Notes: generated by a model not told the origin, from the letters alone. A DNA stretch of 64,000 nt from Motiliproteus sp047633175 (GCA_047633175.1 JBLIEQ010000022.1:1-64000), one strand, 5' to 3'; positions 33,774 through 43,218 are shown, counted from the stretch's first letter. Program-made: numbers and translations.

Positions 33774-35987
33774 TCATTCACAAATTGCTAACTCTGACAG
33801 CTGCGGTTTCAGCTGAGTGCGCAACCACTGCTCCGCCTGACGGACCCCGGTAAAGCCGAGCAACGGCAAAATATCTTCCCAGTCACGGCGCTGAATAAGC
33901 CGGCAGATCAGCACTCGTTCCAGCAATGGATCCAAGTCGAACTGCGGATCCGCCAGGTGCCTCAGTGTCCAGCGATACAGCGCCGGCTCGGTCTGCTCCC
34001 AGCCACGATTTCCAAACACCAGCGCATAAAGATCGTCCAGATCTTGAGGATCGATCAGCTCGCTGCGCGCTTCCCGGCTTTGCTGTAACAACAGCCGTAC
34101 CAGGTCAGGCTCCAGATCCGCATTCGCGCCCTGCAGCTGGCGTGGCAGATCGCGGCCAAAGCGCTGCACGACCGGCTCAATAAAGCGCTTGCCGGCCTTT
34201 GAGCAACCGCAGGCATACAGCAGCGACACGCAGCCACTGCTGGCATCGGCCTTGAGCCCAAGGCGCAGCGGCTGCATCGAGAGCGACTGCCAAAATGGCA
34301 GCAGATCGGCGGTGGCACCGAAGCTGGTACCCAGCAGATCAACCCGTCGCTGCGTCGCCTCGCCCTGCAGACGCTGCATCATCTCCCGCCCCACGCCCTG
34401 CAGGCGCAATGGCTGGGGTACCGCGATGCGGACAATACGCCAGTAACTCAGCAGCGGCGCCTGGCGCCAGCCCGCCTGAGCCGCCAGCACCTGAGGCAGC
34501 AGATGTCCGAGCGGCCGGCGCTTCCCCAGCCAGACCTGATCGGCCAATGCCGGGTCAAAACCACCCTCTTCGGCCACCAGCATAACCCCCAGCAGCGGAC
34601 CCGCACGGGATCCTGCGTGCAGCAGCCAGACCTGCAGCCCCGGATCATCCAGCAGGTCGCGAAGATCTCCGGGACGGGTGCGGTAGTGGGCCTGCACCAG
34701 GAGCGCAAATAACTGCCGTAACTGTTGGGGATCGTCAAGCAGCTGCCAGGGCGACCAGTGGCTTAAACAGGCCTCAGCCAGATCAGCAGCCTCAGCAGGC
34801 GGCGAATCGGGTTCGGCATCCAGTAGCAGGGTTTCAAAAACCCAGCGCTCCAGAGGATCACCGGCGCGCCAGCGGATCGGCGTCTTTAATTCAAACTGCC
34901 GCCAGTGGGGCCGGTACTGCTCCAGCGCCTGACGAAAGCGGATCAAAAAACCACGCCCGGTACCCTCGTAACCATGCACCGTACTTGCGAAGACGATCCG
35001 GGAATGCTGCAGCAGCAGACGTTGCAGTAGCGGTGCCGGAATGGCCGCAGCCTCATCGACCAACAACAGATCGCAGTGGCTTGCTGACACGCCCCGGACA
35101 GACTGCTGCAACAGCAGATCCAGAGCGAAAAATTCGACCCTGCCCTGCCCAAATAGTACCTGATTACCCTGTCTGCGAGAGTCTGGCAGCAGCGCCAATA
35201 AACGTTCAAACAGGGGTTCTACGGCTGCCACGGCGGGCGCCGTCACTCGGATAATGCGCGGTCGTTCGAGCAGCAACCGCGCCGCCGCTATGCCCAGGGC
35301 CGCACTCTTGCCCCGTCCGCGATCGGCGCTCAGCACCAGGGGGCGGTTACGATGCCCCTGAGCCACACGCATAATCTGCCGCACTGCCTCGGCCTGATCC
35401 GCGGTAAGACAGTCCGCATCCTGAGTGTTCGAGGGTTCACAGGGGGGCACGGATAACACGGTGGGGAGATCTGCCGGTGCCAACGTGACAGGAGCCAGGC
35501 CCGCTGTAGGCAGATCAACACCGGCAGCGTCCTGGCGGATCACCAAAACGTCTGCACCGGGTTTCAGCCTTTGCCGCAACCAGGCATCAAAAGGTTTGAG
35601 TATCGAGGTTTCGCTAGGTGGCAGCAGCAGCAACAGCAGCCCCCCAGCGCAGAGCGTACCGCTACTGGCACCGAGCGCATTCGGATCAAGGCCTTCAAAT
35701 GCATCTATCACCACCCAGCCGAACTCCTGCCCCAGCACCTGGTGGCAACGGGCAGGCTTTATCAGCCGGGCTGAGACACTGACATCCAGAAGGGGTAACT
35801 CGGGCTGATCAGACACCCAGAGCCCGGGCCTTTGAGTTAAGGCAGACGGCAGCTGCTCTATACAGAATCCGGACCAGCGCGCGCTGCCAATCAGCACGAC
35901 TAAACGGCGCTGACCTGCCTGCTGCGCTTGCTGATGCAGAGCGGTTAGCTGCGCTGTTAGTTGCGGGACGGGATTAAGTAATGCCAC
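33774..35987 (-). CDS. tmcA: tRNA(Met) cytidine acetyltransferase
   Basis: TmcA makes N4-acetylcytidine at the wobble base of elongator tRNA-Met using acetyl-CoA and ATP. The 737-residue protein has an N-terminal DUF1726 region, a helicase-like ATPase with Walker A SADRGRGKSAALG (about 219-231) and Walker B LLLVDEAAAIP, and a GNAT acetyltransferase domain (about 450-580; LQGVGREMMQRLQGEATQR). A C-terminal RNA-binding tail follows. The order is as in E. coli TmcA (671 aa), and the frame is open throughout. Confidence 0.94.
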   Translation of the reverse strand: MALLNPVPQLTAQLTALHQQAQQAGQRRLVVLIGSARWSGFCIEQLPSALTQRPGLWVSDQPELPLLDVSVSARLIKPARCHQVLGQEFGWVVIDAFEGLDPNALGASSGTLCAGGLLLLLLPPSETSILKPFDAWLRQRLKPGADVLVIRQDAAGVDLPTAGLAPVTLAPADLPTVLSVPPCEPSNTQDADCLTADQAEAVRQIMRVAQGHRNRPLVLSADRGRGKSAALGIAAARLLLERPRIIRVTAPAVAAVEPLFERLLALLPDSRRQGNQVLFGQGRVEFFALDLLLQQSVRGVSASHCDLLLVDEAAAIPAPLLQRLLLQHSRIVFASTVHGYEGTGRGFLIRFRQALEQYRPHWRQFELKTPIRWRAGDPLERWVFETLLLDAEPDSPPAEAADLAEACLSHWSPWQLLDDPQQLRQLFALLVQAHYRTRPGDLRDLLDDPGLQVWLLHAGSRAGPLLGVMLVAEEGGFDPALADQVWLGKRRPLGHLLPQVLAAQAGWRQAPLLSYWRIVRIAVPQPLRLQGVGREMMQRLQGEATQRRVDLLGTSFGATADLLPFWQSLSMQPLRLGLKADASSGCVSLLYACGCSKAGKRFIEPVVQRFGRDLPRQLQGANADLEPDLVRLLLQQSREARSELIDPQDLDDLYALVFGNRGWEQTEPALYRWTLRHLADPQFDLDPLLERVLICRLIQRRDWEDILPLLGFTGVRQAEQWLRTQLKPQLSELAICE

Positions 35988-36036
35988 AGAGGACTCCGGA
36001 CCAGGGGCGTTGATATCCCGACATGTTCACCCGGAT

Positions 36037-36675
36037 TCAAGCCTCCACTATACCGTGACGGATACCCATATGGATAATATCGGAGGTCTTTTCCAGTTCG
36101 AGCTTATTCATGATATTGGAACGGTGGGCATGGACCGTTTTTTGGCTGATAAACATCGCCTCCGCGATCTCCAAGGGGCTTTGCCCGGTCGCCAGCTGGG
36201 TAAATATCTGTAACTCTCGCCTGGTCAGCGCATTAAGAATCGAGCCTCCACTATGATCACCGTTCAGCTGAGGCTTGATCTGCTCTGCAATAAACTCCTT
36301 ACCCTCACTCACCTGACGCACCGCTTCAATCAGCTCTTCGGGCGCGCAACGCTTAGTCAGATAGCCTTTAGCACCGGCTTTCATTACCCGCCACGGATAG
36401 GGTTCAGATTCCTGGACGGTAAGCGCTATAATTTTTGCCTGAGGATCTACTGCCCTGATGCGCTGAATGGCATCAAGACCACCCGCCCCGGGTGGCATCG
36501 ACAGATCCATTACGACCAGCTCTGGCGTATATTTTTGATATTGATGATAGGCCTCATCACCGCTCGAGGCCTCACAGACCACCGTTATCCCCTCGGCACT
36601 GTCCAGCAAGCGATGAAATCCAGCACGAACGATCTCATGATCGTCGACCAGCATGACTCTGATTATGTTAAGCAC
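36037..36675 (-). CDS. LuxR-family response regulator, UvrY/GacA type
   Basis: The 212-residue protein has a receiver domain (Asp11, Asp12, phosphoacceptor Asp57 in VVMDLSMP, Lys in GYLTKR) and a C-terminal LuxR helix-turn-helix (about 148-205, with LTRRELQIFTQLATGQSPLE). It resembles UvrY/GacA/SirA, which with BarA control the Csr/Rsm RNAs. It lacks the usual uvrC neighbour. No sensor kinase lies nearby, so it is an orphan regulator. Confidence 0.88.
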   Translation of the reverse strand: MLNIIRVMLVDDHEIVRAGFHRLLDSAEGITVVCEASSGDEAYHQYQKYTPELVVMDLSMPPGAGGLDAIQRIRAVDPQAKIIALTVQESEPYPWRVMKAGAKGYLTKRCAPEELIEAVRQVSEGKEFIAEQIKPQLNGDHSGGSILNALTRRELQIFTQLATGQSPLEIAEAMFISQKTVHAHRSNIMNKLELEKTSDIIHMGIRHGIVEA

Positions 36676-36871
36676 CTGCCCATCTCCTGTATTTAAGCCA
36701 TGCTATTTTAATCAGTTAAGCGTCGAAAAGCATGTGTTTAGCGTCCTCATTTAGTTGTATCCTGACAACTGACCACTCATTCTTTGGGTGGAATGAGTTC
36801 GCTATCTTTCTCTCCAAAAATTACGACTATTGTGTATAAATGCATTTGACTGCCACTGTAGAGGACGCCGT

Positions 36872-37639
36872 ATGGTTGCACATGTAATGATCCAACTAAA
36901 ACCTGAAGATCTTCCAGAAAAAGGCCTGCTGGTCAACTACAGATGCGGCGAGATTTTCGACAACAAGATCGAATGGGCCGATGCCTCAGAAGGTGTACTT
37001 CACGCCGAACAGTCTAGCAATGATCTTAACGAGACTGGTATCAATATCATCGATTCAGGGACTCAGGGCTATGCGGGATTTGAGCCCAGGACCGGCAACT
37101 ACTGGCGCTATCAACAAGACGCTGATCCGGATGTGTTCCGTGAACAATGCATGCAGATCATAGAGATTAAGGAACCCTTTTCGCCACGCTCTTCATGGAC
37201 AGCTTGGGGCGCCACACAAAGCAGGGTCTCCGGAGAGGGCCTGAGCCTCTCCTTAAAGAACGCAGTAACCGGGTCTAAACTACGTTATAAGATAACGAGC
37301 CAGGGGTTCAGCTATCATATAAAAGACCTCTCTCACGGCCGAAAATCACTACAGGCACTTAAGCATGATTTTATTTTAAATCAAATACTTAATATAAGCT
37401 TTAAAAAGCTGGATTATCATCAGGTTGACTTCAAGACAGAACCCAACGCAGAGACGCAAGCGGGCGGAAGTTTCAGCATCCACTTCCAACATGAGCACTG
37501 CCTGATCGAATACCAGCTCTCAGAACAGCTCTTTTCATTAGCGGTTTTTGATACGACCGGGAACAAGACCCGGCTGCTTAAGCGGATCAATCTGCCGCAC
37601 AGCGACGTGCTGGAAGGTACCCGCACCTTTCTCGATTAG
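36872..37639 (+). CDS. Conserved-looking protein of unknown function
   Basis: ATG 36872 is chosen because GAGG lies about ten bases upstream; an in-frame TTG at 36830 lacks a site. The 255-residue protein has no signal peptide, membrane segment or familiar motif. It has regular alternation of polar and hydrophobic residues suggesting beta-structure, with Trp/Tyr-rich parts (EPRTGNYWRYQQD, SWTAWGAT). Codon use looks normal, so it is probably a real gene. Neighbours give no clue. It ends 200 bp before a bidirectional terminator. Confidence 0.6.
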   Translation: MVAHVMIQLKPEDLPEKGLLVNYRCGEIFDNKIEWADASEGVLHAEQSSNDLNETGINIIDSGTQGYAGFEPRTGNYWRYQQDADPDVFREQCMQIIEIKEPFSPRSSWTAWGATQSRVSGEGLSLSLKNAVTGSKLRYKITSQGFSYHIKDLSHGRKSLQALKHDFILNQILNISFKKLDYHQVDFKTEPNAETQAGGSFSIHFQHEHCLIEYQLSEQLFSLAVFDTTGNKTRLLKRINLPHSDVLEGTRTFLD

Positions 37640-37662
37640 CCGCTGTAGCAGGTTAAAAAACG

Positions 37663-37837
37663 TAGCTATTCAGTACATTTTTTCGCTATGCAATTGATTA
37701 TGGAGTGTTTGTGGAAAGAGTCTCTTTGGCAAGGAAGCCAAAGCTAAGCCTACAGGGATGGGTCCATAGGTGTAAGCAAGGCGTCTCTTGGAACAAATGC
37801 TCCATAGTTTCAAGTCGATCCCTGTGCTGCATAGTTA
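37663..37837. repeat. MITE-like element, long copy
   Basis: TAGCTATTCAGTAC (37663-37676) and GTGCTGCATAGTTA (37824-37837) form an imperfect inverted repeat (11 of 14 bases pair). The left end, CATTTTTTCGCTATGCAATTGAT, and right end, TTCAAGTCGATCCCTGTGCTG, match the ends of the short copy at 38512-38579. The right end also matches 58340-58375. The interior shows no gene. Confidence 0.65.
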
Positions 37838-37845
37838 AAAAAAAA

Positions 37846-37870
37846 GCCTGCCAGAATACTGGCAGGCCTT
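37846..37870 (-). terminator. Bidirectional terminator
   Basis: GCCTGCCAG (37846-37854) pairs perfectly with CTGGCAGGC (37859-37867) around an AATA loop. The run of A upstream gives a nine-base T-run on the minus strand, so it is strongest for the minus-strand gene at 37901-38494. CTTTAT on the plus side may serve the other direction. Confidence 0.85.
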
Positions 37871-37900
37871 TATGGTTCTAGTACGGGTACTGTAAGAGTG

Positions 37901-38494
37901 CTACCCGTCATCATCCGCCTCATAGCCTCTATAAGCATCGTAAGACTCCACTTCCAGAGCATCCGCAGAGCTAATCGCATCCGCACCTGATCCCAGTGAC
38001 TCAGGAACCGCTACCAGGCCATCACTAAAGCCGATCACCAGTAACCCCAGCTGTTTACACCGACGCAGGCACTGCTCCAGGTCTCTCACGGCACTGATCT
38101 GAGCGTGTGACAGCCCCTGCTCTATCGGCGCCTGGATGGCAGGCTGCCGCGTGGCCAGCGGCGGTGGCACGCTATTGTCGACAGGGATGGCTGCAGGTGA
38201 AGACTCGGAAGGCTTAGATGCCGTGCTCGGCGCGACCTGCGCTATAACGTGTTCCGTTGCATCCTCAGACCCGACAGAAACAACCCTTTTCCTGGCTGAA
38301 ACCTGCTTAAGGGTAAAGCCGTGGTCATCCAATAGGTATATATTAACATCTCTTTTTTGCAGCTTGATAAGACATATTTTTAATATCGAAAAATGCCGCT
38401 CGCTACCGCAATAGATATGCCCACCCTCATCCAGACTCTGTACGGTCTTGAGGATATTCGAGACTTTGGCATCTTCAGGGATGTCGATATTCAT
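37901..38494 (-). CDS. Hypothetical protein with Asp-rich C-terminus
   Basis: The 197-residue protein has a compact N-terminal part (about 1-75, with hydrophobic strands IYCGSERHFSILKICLIKL and VNIYLLDDHGF). A Ser/Pro/Ala-rich linker (80-120) follows, then a helix with two Cys (DLEQCLRRCKQLGLLVIG) and an acidic tail ending in ADDDG. It is not recognised. It has a strong terminator and is bracketed by two related repeats. The name of any function would be invention. Confidence 0.6.
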   Translation of the reverse strand: MNIDIPEDAKVSNILKTVQSLDEGGHIYCGSERHFSILKICLIKLQKRDVNIYLLDDHGFTLKQVSARKRVVSVGSEDATEHVIAQVAPSTASKPSESSPAAIPVDNSVPPPLATRQPAIQAPIEQGLSHAQISAVRDLEQCLRRCKQLGLLVIGFSDGLVAVPESLGSGADAISSADALEVESYDAYRGYEADDDG

Positions 38495-38511
38495 AAAACC
38501 CAGTTGAATGT

Positions 38512-38579
38512 GTAATTATTCAGAACATTTACTTTCGCTATTCGATTGATTCAAGTCGATGCATATGCTGAATAATTAC
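38512..38579. repeat. MITE-like element, short copy
   Basis: A perfect 12-bp inverted repeat, GTAATTATTCAG (38512-38523) and CTGAATAATTAC (38568-38579), flanks 44 bp containing ACTTTCGCTATTCGATTGAT and TTCAAGTCGATGCA. It is related to the longer element at 37663-37837. It could also fold as a single hairpin. Confidence 0.75.
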
Positions 38580-38652
38580 TTTAATTTATTATACTGTTGA
38601 TAAGACTACCCTGACTCGCTCCCAGGCGCCAGATATGAACCTATTCAAGCTG

Positions 38653-39324
38653 TTAGTTGCTTTTGCTGTACTTGCTATCCAGTTCCGCGACCAGAGCCCG
38701 CAGATTAGTATTCTCCTGCAGCAGTGCCTGCATGGCCGCATCGCCTGACGCGTCGTGCTGCCGTTTTAGCCGTTGGCGCAGCTGGTCACCTTCCGACTCG
38801 AGCCTGCTGATAACCCCGGCACTGATCTTGGCCTCACGCATCAACTCGGCGGCATTAGACTCAGCGTTCAGCACCCGCTGCTCTAACGCCAACCGATCCT
38901 GACCTGCATCATGCAGCTGCCGATAGAGCTGCTGCTGCAGCTCAACCTGTTGTGATAATTTATCCAGCACCTCCGTCAATCGGATCTGCTGCAGCCCGAT
39001 CTCATCCCGATGCGAACCCCGCAGTGCTTTGAGTTGCCGCTTAGCCTGATCCTGCTGTCCTTCAAACTCTCTTCGGGATCTATCGACCGCGTTCTGCCAC
39101 CAGGTGATCATCATTTCCGACAGGCCATCAGGAAGGTCGGGGTAGTCACGACCCTGCTGCAGGCGCTGACCGAGCGTTTGCCACCACTCCCCCAGTGCTT
39201 TATGGATCGTAGACAGACTCCCTTTCCCCAGACGGTCACGAACATTTTGCTGGGTAGGTCGAACCCCCTCCGCCAACAGGCTATCGGCAACCTCAAAAAC
39301 CCGGCTGTAGGTATCACTTTTCAT
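38653..39324 (-). CDS. KfrA-like DNA-binding coiled-coil protein
   Basis: The 223-residue protein has an N-terminal KfrA-type DNA-binding domain (about 1-110, with GVRPTQQNVRDRLGKGSLST). A long coiled coil of Leu/Gln/Arg heptads follows (about 115-220, ending VAELDSKYSKSN). KfrA proteins are plasmid regulators or partition accessories, and chromosomal homologues are common but unexplained. There is no plasmid replication or partition gene nearby. The gene is transcribed in the same direction as the helicase, which lies upstream by about 130 bp. Confidence 0.85.
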   Translation of the reverse strand: MKSDTYSRVFEVADSLLAEGVRPTQQNVRDRLGKGSLSTIHKALGEWWQTLGQRLQQGRDYPDLPDGLSEMMITWWQNAVDRSRREFEGQQDQAKRQLKALRGSHRDEIGLQQIRLTEVLDKLSQQVELQQQLYRQLHDAGQDRLALEQRVLNAESNAAELMREAKISAGVISRLESEGDQLRQRLKRQHDASGDAAMQALLQENTNLRALVAELDSKYSKSN

Positions 39325-39452
39325 AGAAGGCCGAACCTGAGAAATAAAACAGTCACTATACAGTGGTCAGATTTTTTAGCACATGGCGACGACAGTATTG
39401 AGTCCCTTTCGGCCGTGGAGTAGTCACGGAGAGTTTATCAATGGAGCACCCA

Positions 39453-42353
39453 TTAATGGAGCACCATCGACGGGGACGGGCCGTTGATAACGTTTTCAGT
39501 ATGCCGACAGCTTGGCGCGTCATCACCACGAAAGTTTTTACAGCCCCAAAACTGACCCCGAGTGCCTGTTCTTAATAGCATTTCAGCCCCGCAGTCAGGA
39601 CATACCGGCGACCAGTGTCCACAGCCATCGTCGAGACACCTCTTGAACCGCCCTTCCCGCTTCATCGCCTGACCACAGCGCTGGCAGCCCTTCTCTGCAT
39701 GATTGCAGAGGGGGTAGTGGGAACAACCAAAAAAGACACCAAACTTACCCGATCGTGGGACCAGAGAACCGGTTTCACAGCGCAGGCAGTTAATCGTTAC
39801 AAAAAGGGTTTGAACGAGCGAGGTTTCAAATTCATTTTTTTCTATGGGATAGCCAGCATCGATCAATTCCACCACAAACTTTGATGCAACTGCCATATCG
39901 CATGCCAGATAGACGCGGTGACGCGCCCGCGTCAGAGCCACGTAGAACAGCCGTCGCTCCTCAGCGTGAGGATAGGATTCTGCGGCTGGCAATAATGCCT
40001 CTAACAAAGGATGCGTAACCTTCTCGGAGGGGAAACCCTGCTTGCCGTCCTCAAGACCCACGATCACGACATAATCCGCCTCCCGCCCCTTGGATGCATG
40101 AATGCTCAGCGCCTCTATATTCAGGCTCGAATAATCCTGGTTGAGCACGGCGAGCTCAGATTTATCCGGCAATCGAAACCAGAAACGCGCCAGCAGATAG
40201 ACACTGCTGCCCGGTGTCGCCTGGCGTGCGATAGCGGTCAGAATGCTGTGGAACAGCTTCAGTGGTTCAGACCTATCTCGGCTTTGCCGTAACAGCGACA
40301 CCGCCGGCAAATTAACCGCTGAGTACGTGGTTAACTGTTTTTTAACCTGTGCCGGGTTTTTCATTACAAACTGCGAGGCAATATCACAGATGCTGTTATT
40401 AAAGCGGAAGGTCTTATCCAGCGTGGTGGTCACCGTCGCGCCGAAATACGGCCCGAAGCCACTCGTCAGACTGACATCACTACCGGAAAAACGATAGATG
40501 GCCTGCCAATCATCGCCAACGCAAAACAATGAACAGTCAGCACTGGCCACCTGTAAAGCCTTAATGAGCCGTGCCCGGGGTTCCGATATATCCTGAAACT
40601 CATCCACCAGGATAAACTTCCAATGAGGCTTGAAGGCCCCCTCCTGCACATAGCCAAGCGCCTGGCCGATCATGTCATCAAAATCGATCTCTTCACGAGC
40701 CGCCAGGAGGTCCTGATACCGATCAAATACGGGCTCGAGCAGTAACAACGCCGCCTCAACCTGCGACGGATCTGATGCGCAGGCGATTTGCTGACGCAAC
40801 CGCACTTCATCGAACCAACAGGCCTTGTAACGACTCAAAAACTGACTCAATAGCTCGGCGAAACGGCTGACAGCTCCCACCTCTCTCAGGGTTTCCAGTA
40901 CCGCCTCGTCGGGAAGCGGATCAAACGCAACCTTGAGCCGCACCAGCTTGTCATACAAGTTTTCGAGCAGGCAGCCTTCGCGCTGCTCGTAGTGATAGGT
41001 TTCCAGCAAGCTGGTCTTATGGTTCTGATGAAGCGCTCGTTTCCAGCGCAGATCCGCCTGATACTTGTCCCGATCGACATAGGGTGCGGTATCCCCGTTC
41101 CTATCGATACCCAGGTGCTCGATGTAGATGCCGTACTCTGGGAGATAAAAATCGGGCAGGTAGGTTCTAAAACCTAAATTTCGCGTCTGGGCGTCGCGAT
41201 AGGGGTGTTCATACTCATACTCAACACCCATGCGAAACAGCCAGTTGGCGATCAGGCACTCCTCAAAGCTTTTTACCTCTTCGCCTTTCAGCGTCCGAAT
41301 CTCATTGGCTGCCAGGTACTGGTAATACTCACCCAAACTCTTAAAGTCGAATGGGTTTTTCTCTGGGTGCAGATGCTTTTCAAAATACTGGACCGCCAGA
41401 CGCCGGTAAGTAGGTTCCTCCAGCAACGCGTCAAACCAGGTATCAACCTGCTTCGCCAGGCGCTTTGCGTCTTCCACCAAGGGACTGATCGTGGACTTAC
41501 TACCCTCCACCCTGGCTATGATCTCCTGCCCCAGGGCATGAAAAGTCTTGGCTTTCACCGAATCGCCTGTTAACCGCTGCGCCAGCCTTTCACGCATCTC
41601 TTTAGCGGCCTTGTTGCCATAAGCGAGCAGCAGCACTTCGGATGCCCGCGCCTGACCGCTTTGAATCAGGTACGCGGCTCGCCCCACCATCGTGCTGGTC
41701 TTACCTGTACCTGCACCCGCTAAGACCAAGTTGTGGTCTTCATCGATGATGCAGGCATCGCGCTGGTTTTGGGTAAGAGGGTTGGACTCGATGCTATCGA
41801 GGAGCATCTTATACTGCGCCTTCTGTTGCTGAACATATCGATCCCTGAAGGGTTGAATCGAAGCCGCATCCCAATCGGCCCACTCTCGCAGCTGTACAAA
41901 GGGCGCACGTACCCGTTCGCAAACGACGCCCTCGGGCGGTAATGAGGCAAATAGACTAAGCGCCTTCGCAGCCTCATCCCTGATGCGCTGCCACCGGCTG
42001 GTTCGCAAATAGCGGGGCTGATTAAGCATCTGCTGTAAGCGAGCGACCTCGGTATTGGCGGTGCCCGCATGGTATCCATACCAGCCCAGCTCTACTTCGA
42101 CTTTAAATGCATTCGCACGTTCACCGGCCAGCCAATCGATCCTGAGGGTCGCATCTTGCACTTTCAGAATCACGGCATCGAAAATGATACCCAGGCTAAG
42201 CTGCGGGACCTCAGCGAGTTCGGACCACGCGAGAAACACCGGTTCAGTCTCGCTGTTGAGGATAATCCCGGTAGCGGTTACTCCGGCATCCAGCCATGGA
42301 TGACCAAACCATGTTCCAATCCAATGCGTCCCGTACGTGTTTATAGTGTCCAA
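39453..42353 (-). CDS. UvrD/HelIV-like helicase with C-terminal zinc ribbons
   Basis: The 966-residue superfamily 1 helicase resembles DNA helicase IV (HelD). An N-terminal domain of about 190 residues is followed by Walker A LVLAGAGTGKTSTMVG (about 212), motif II FILVDEFQDISEPR, and motif VI VALTRARHRVYLA. A nuclease-like insert (about 370-430; LIANWLFRMGVEYEYEHPYR and LPDFYLPEYG) lies inside. The end carries three topoisomerase-type C4 zinc ribbons (CQRCGQAMKREGRFKRCLDD, CPDCGAEM). The fusion suggests DNA-end or ssDNA processing. E. coli HelD (684 aa) lacks such zinc ribbons. Confidence 0.9.
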   Translation of the reverse strand: MDTINTYGTHWIGTWFGHPWLDAGVTATGIILNSETEPVFLAWSELAEVPQLSLGIIFDAVILKVQDATLRIDWLAGERANAFKVEVELGWYGYHAGTANTEVARLQQMLNQPRYLRTSRWQRIRDEAAKALSLFASLPPEGVVCERVRAPFVQLREWADWDAASIQPFRDRYVQQQKAQYKMLLDSIESNPLTQNQRDACIIDEDHNLVLAGAGTGKTSTMVGRAAYLIQSGQARASEVLLLAYGNKAAKEMRERLAQRLTGDSVKAKTFHALGQEIIARVEGSKSTISPLVEDAKRLAKQVDTWFDALLEEPTYRRLAVQYFEKHLHPEKNPFDFKSLGEYYQYLAANEIRTLKGEEVKSFEECLIANWLFRMGVEYEYEHPYRDAQTRNLGFRTYLPDFYLPEYGIYIEHLGIDRNGDTAPYVDRDKYQADLRWKRALHQNHKTSLLETYHYEQREGCLLENLYDKLVRLKVAFDPLPDEAVLETLREVGAVSRFAELLSQFLSRYKACWFDEVRLRQQIACASDPSQVEAALLLLEPVFDRYQDLLAAREEIDFDDMIGQALGYVQEGAFKPHWKFILVDEFQDISEPRARLIKALQVASADCSLFCVGDDWQAIYRFSGSDVSLTSGFGPYFGATVTTTLDKTFRFNNSICDIASQFVMKNPAQVKKQLTTYSAVNLPAVSLLRQSRDRSEPLKLFHSILTAIARQATPGSSVYLLARFWFRLPDKSELAVLNQDYSSLNIEALSIHASKGREADYVVIVGLEDGKQGFPSEKVTHPLLEALLPAAESYPHAEERRLFYVALTRARHRVYLACDMAVASKFVVELIDAGYPIEKNEFETSLVQTLFVTINCLRCETGSLVPRSGKFGVFFGCSHYPLCNHAEKGCQRCGQAMKREGRFKRCLDDGCGHWSPVCPDCGAEMLLRTGTRGQFWGCKNFRGDDAPSCRHTENVINGPSPSMVLH

Positions 42354-42667
42354 CCCTTAAATACCTTCGCTAAAAAATCGGCTGAATCAGAGTTCACTCA
42401 AAAATCATTCCATTATCTAAGCAAAAAAAGATGCAAGAAAAACAAGACGCCCTATTGAACGGGTGCGACACCATACCAACAGTGTGAAGTTGATTCAATT
42501 TGAACAATTTCAGAGGCCTGTCAAGATGATCCCCTAACCCCCTAACCCCTAAGGCGCGGGACCTCAGCGGGATCCGCTGGACAAACCCACGAGGGATGCC
42601 TAATCTTAATAAGACATTCCTGTCAAGCTGATGACCACCTATCCTGTCAACCTATGGAGGACTTATC
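42354..42667. other. Intergenic region with telomere-like CCCCTAA repeats
   Basis: The 314-bp gap holds a triplet of CCCCTAAC-like units at 42533-42553 (CCCCTAACCCCCTAACCCCT) and a CGCGGGACC block. No gene or clear terminator is seen. Confidence 0.55.
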
Positions 42668-42880
42668 ATGAACACGACGGTTACGGGGACCTACCAATCT
42701 GCTACCCAGGTCAAAAACACCCAGGAGGATCTTATTGCCCTCGGAATCCCGAGGGAACAGATATTTGTTGATGAGAACAACCACCAAATCAAGATAATGA
42801 TCCCAGAGGTCACTGAACCCGAGATCGAGGTTATTCTCAAGCGCCATCAATTCAGTGAGATCACCGCACGACGCCATTAG
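42668..42880 (+). CDS. Small stress-protein-like (YflT-type) protein
   Basis: The 70-residue protein has a beta-alpha-beta pattern typical of heat-induced stress proteins of the YflT/GS17M kind. It has VTGTYQSATQVKNTQEDL, then a Gly-Ile-Pro turn (LGIPREQIFVDENNHQIKIM) and a final helix. It has a clear AGGA ribosome-binding site. Function is unknown; such proteins are often osmotic or oxidative stress responsive. The call rests on pattern only. Confidence 0.6.
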   Translation: MNTTVTGTYQSATQVKNTQEDLIALGIPREQIFVDENNHQIKIMIPEVTEPEIEVILKRHQFSEITARRH

Positions 42881-43204
42881 CGTTGCTATCTGCCGGGACC
42901 GGGTCGGGGTCTTCGCCTGAAGCATCCTGCGGGGTCTGGTCTTTATGAGAGCCTGGTCTTTGTGAGAGCCTGGCAGCAGGCGATCTCTTGATAAAAATAC
43001 CCCCCCCCCAAAGGGAACAGGATTCCCGGATTCCCGGATTCCTTTGGGCACAGCTGTCATTCTTTAGCGCAGCAACAGCCCGTTCAAAACTATTCCAACA
43101 ATGCGGCTAGGTGGCAAGAACCTTCAGTTGCAGACCCTCAGTGAACCCCTGGTTTTAAGAGACCACGGCGTAGGCCCTTAGTTTCAACCAACAACGATCA
43201 TTAC
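42881..43204. other. Intergenic region with dispersed repeat and C10 tract
   Basis: No gene is visible. AGAGCCTGGCAGCAGGCGATCT (42963-42984) resembles the modules at 390 and 8421. A run of ten C residues spans 43000-43009, followed by three ATTCCCGG-like units (43022-43042). Confidence 0.55.
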
Positions 43205-43218
43205 TTGATCTATATCAT
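43205..43218 (+). promoter_or_regulatory. FNR/ANR-like box upstream of ompW
   Basis: TTGATCTATATCAT matches the consensus TTGATNNNNATCAA except at the last base. It is 59 bp from the ompW start. FNR is known to act at E. coli ompW, so control by oxygen is plausible. A single site match by eye is not proof. Confidence 0.55.
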
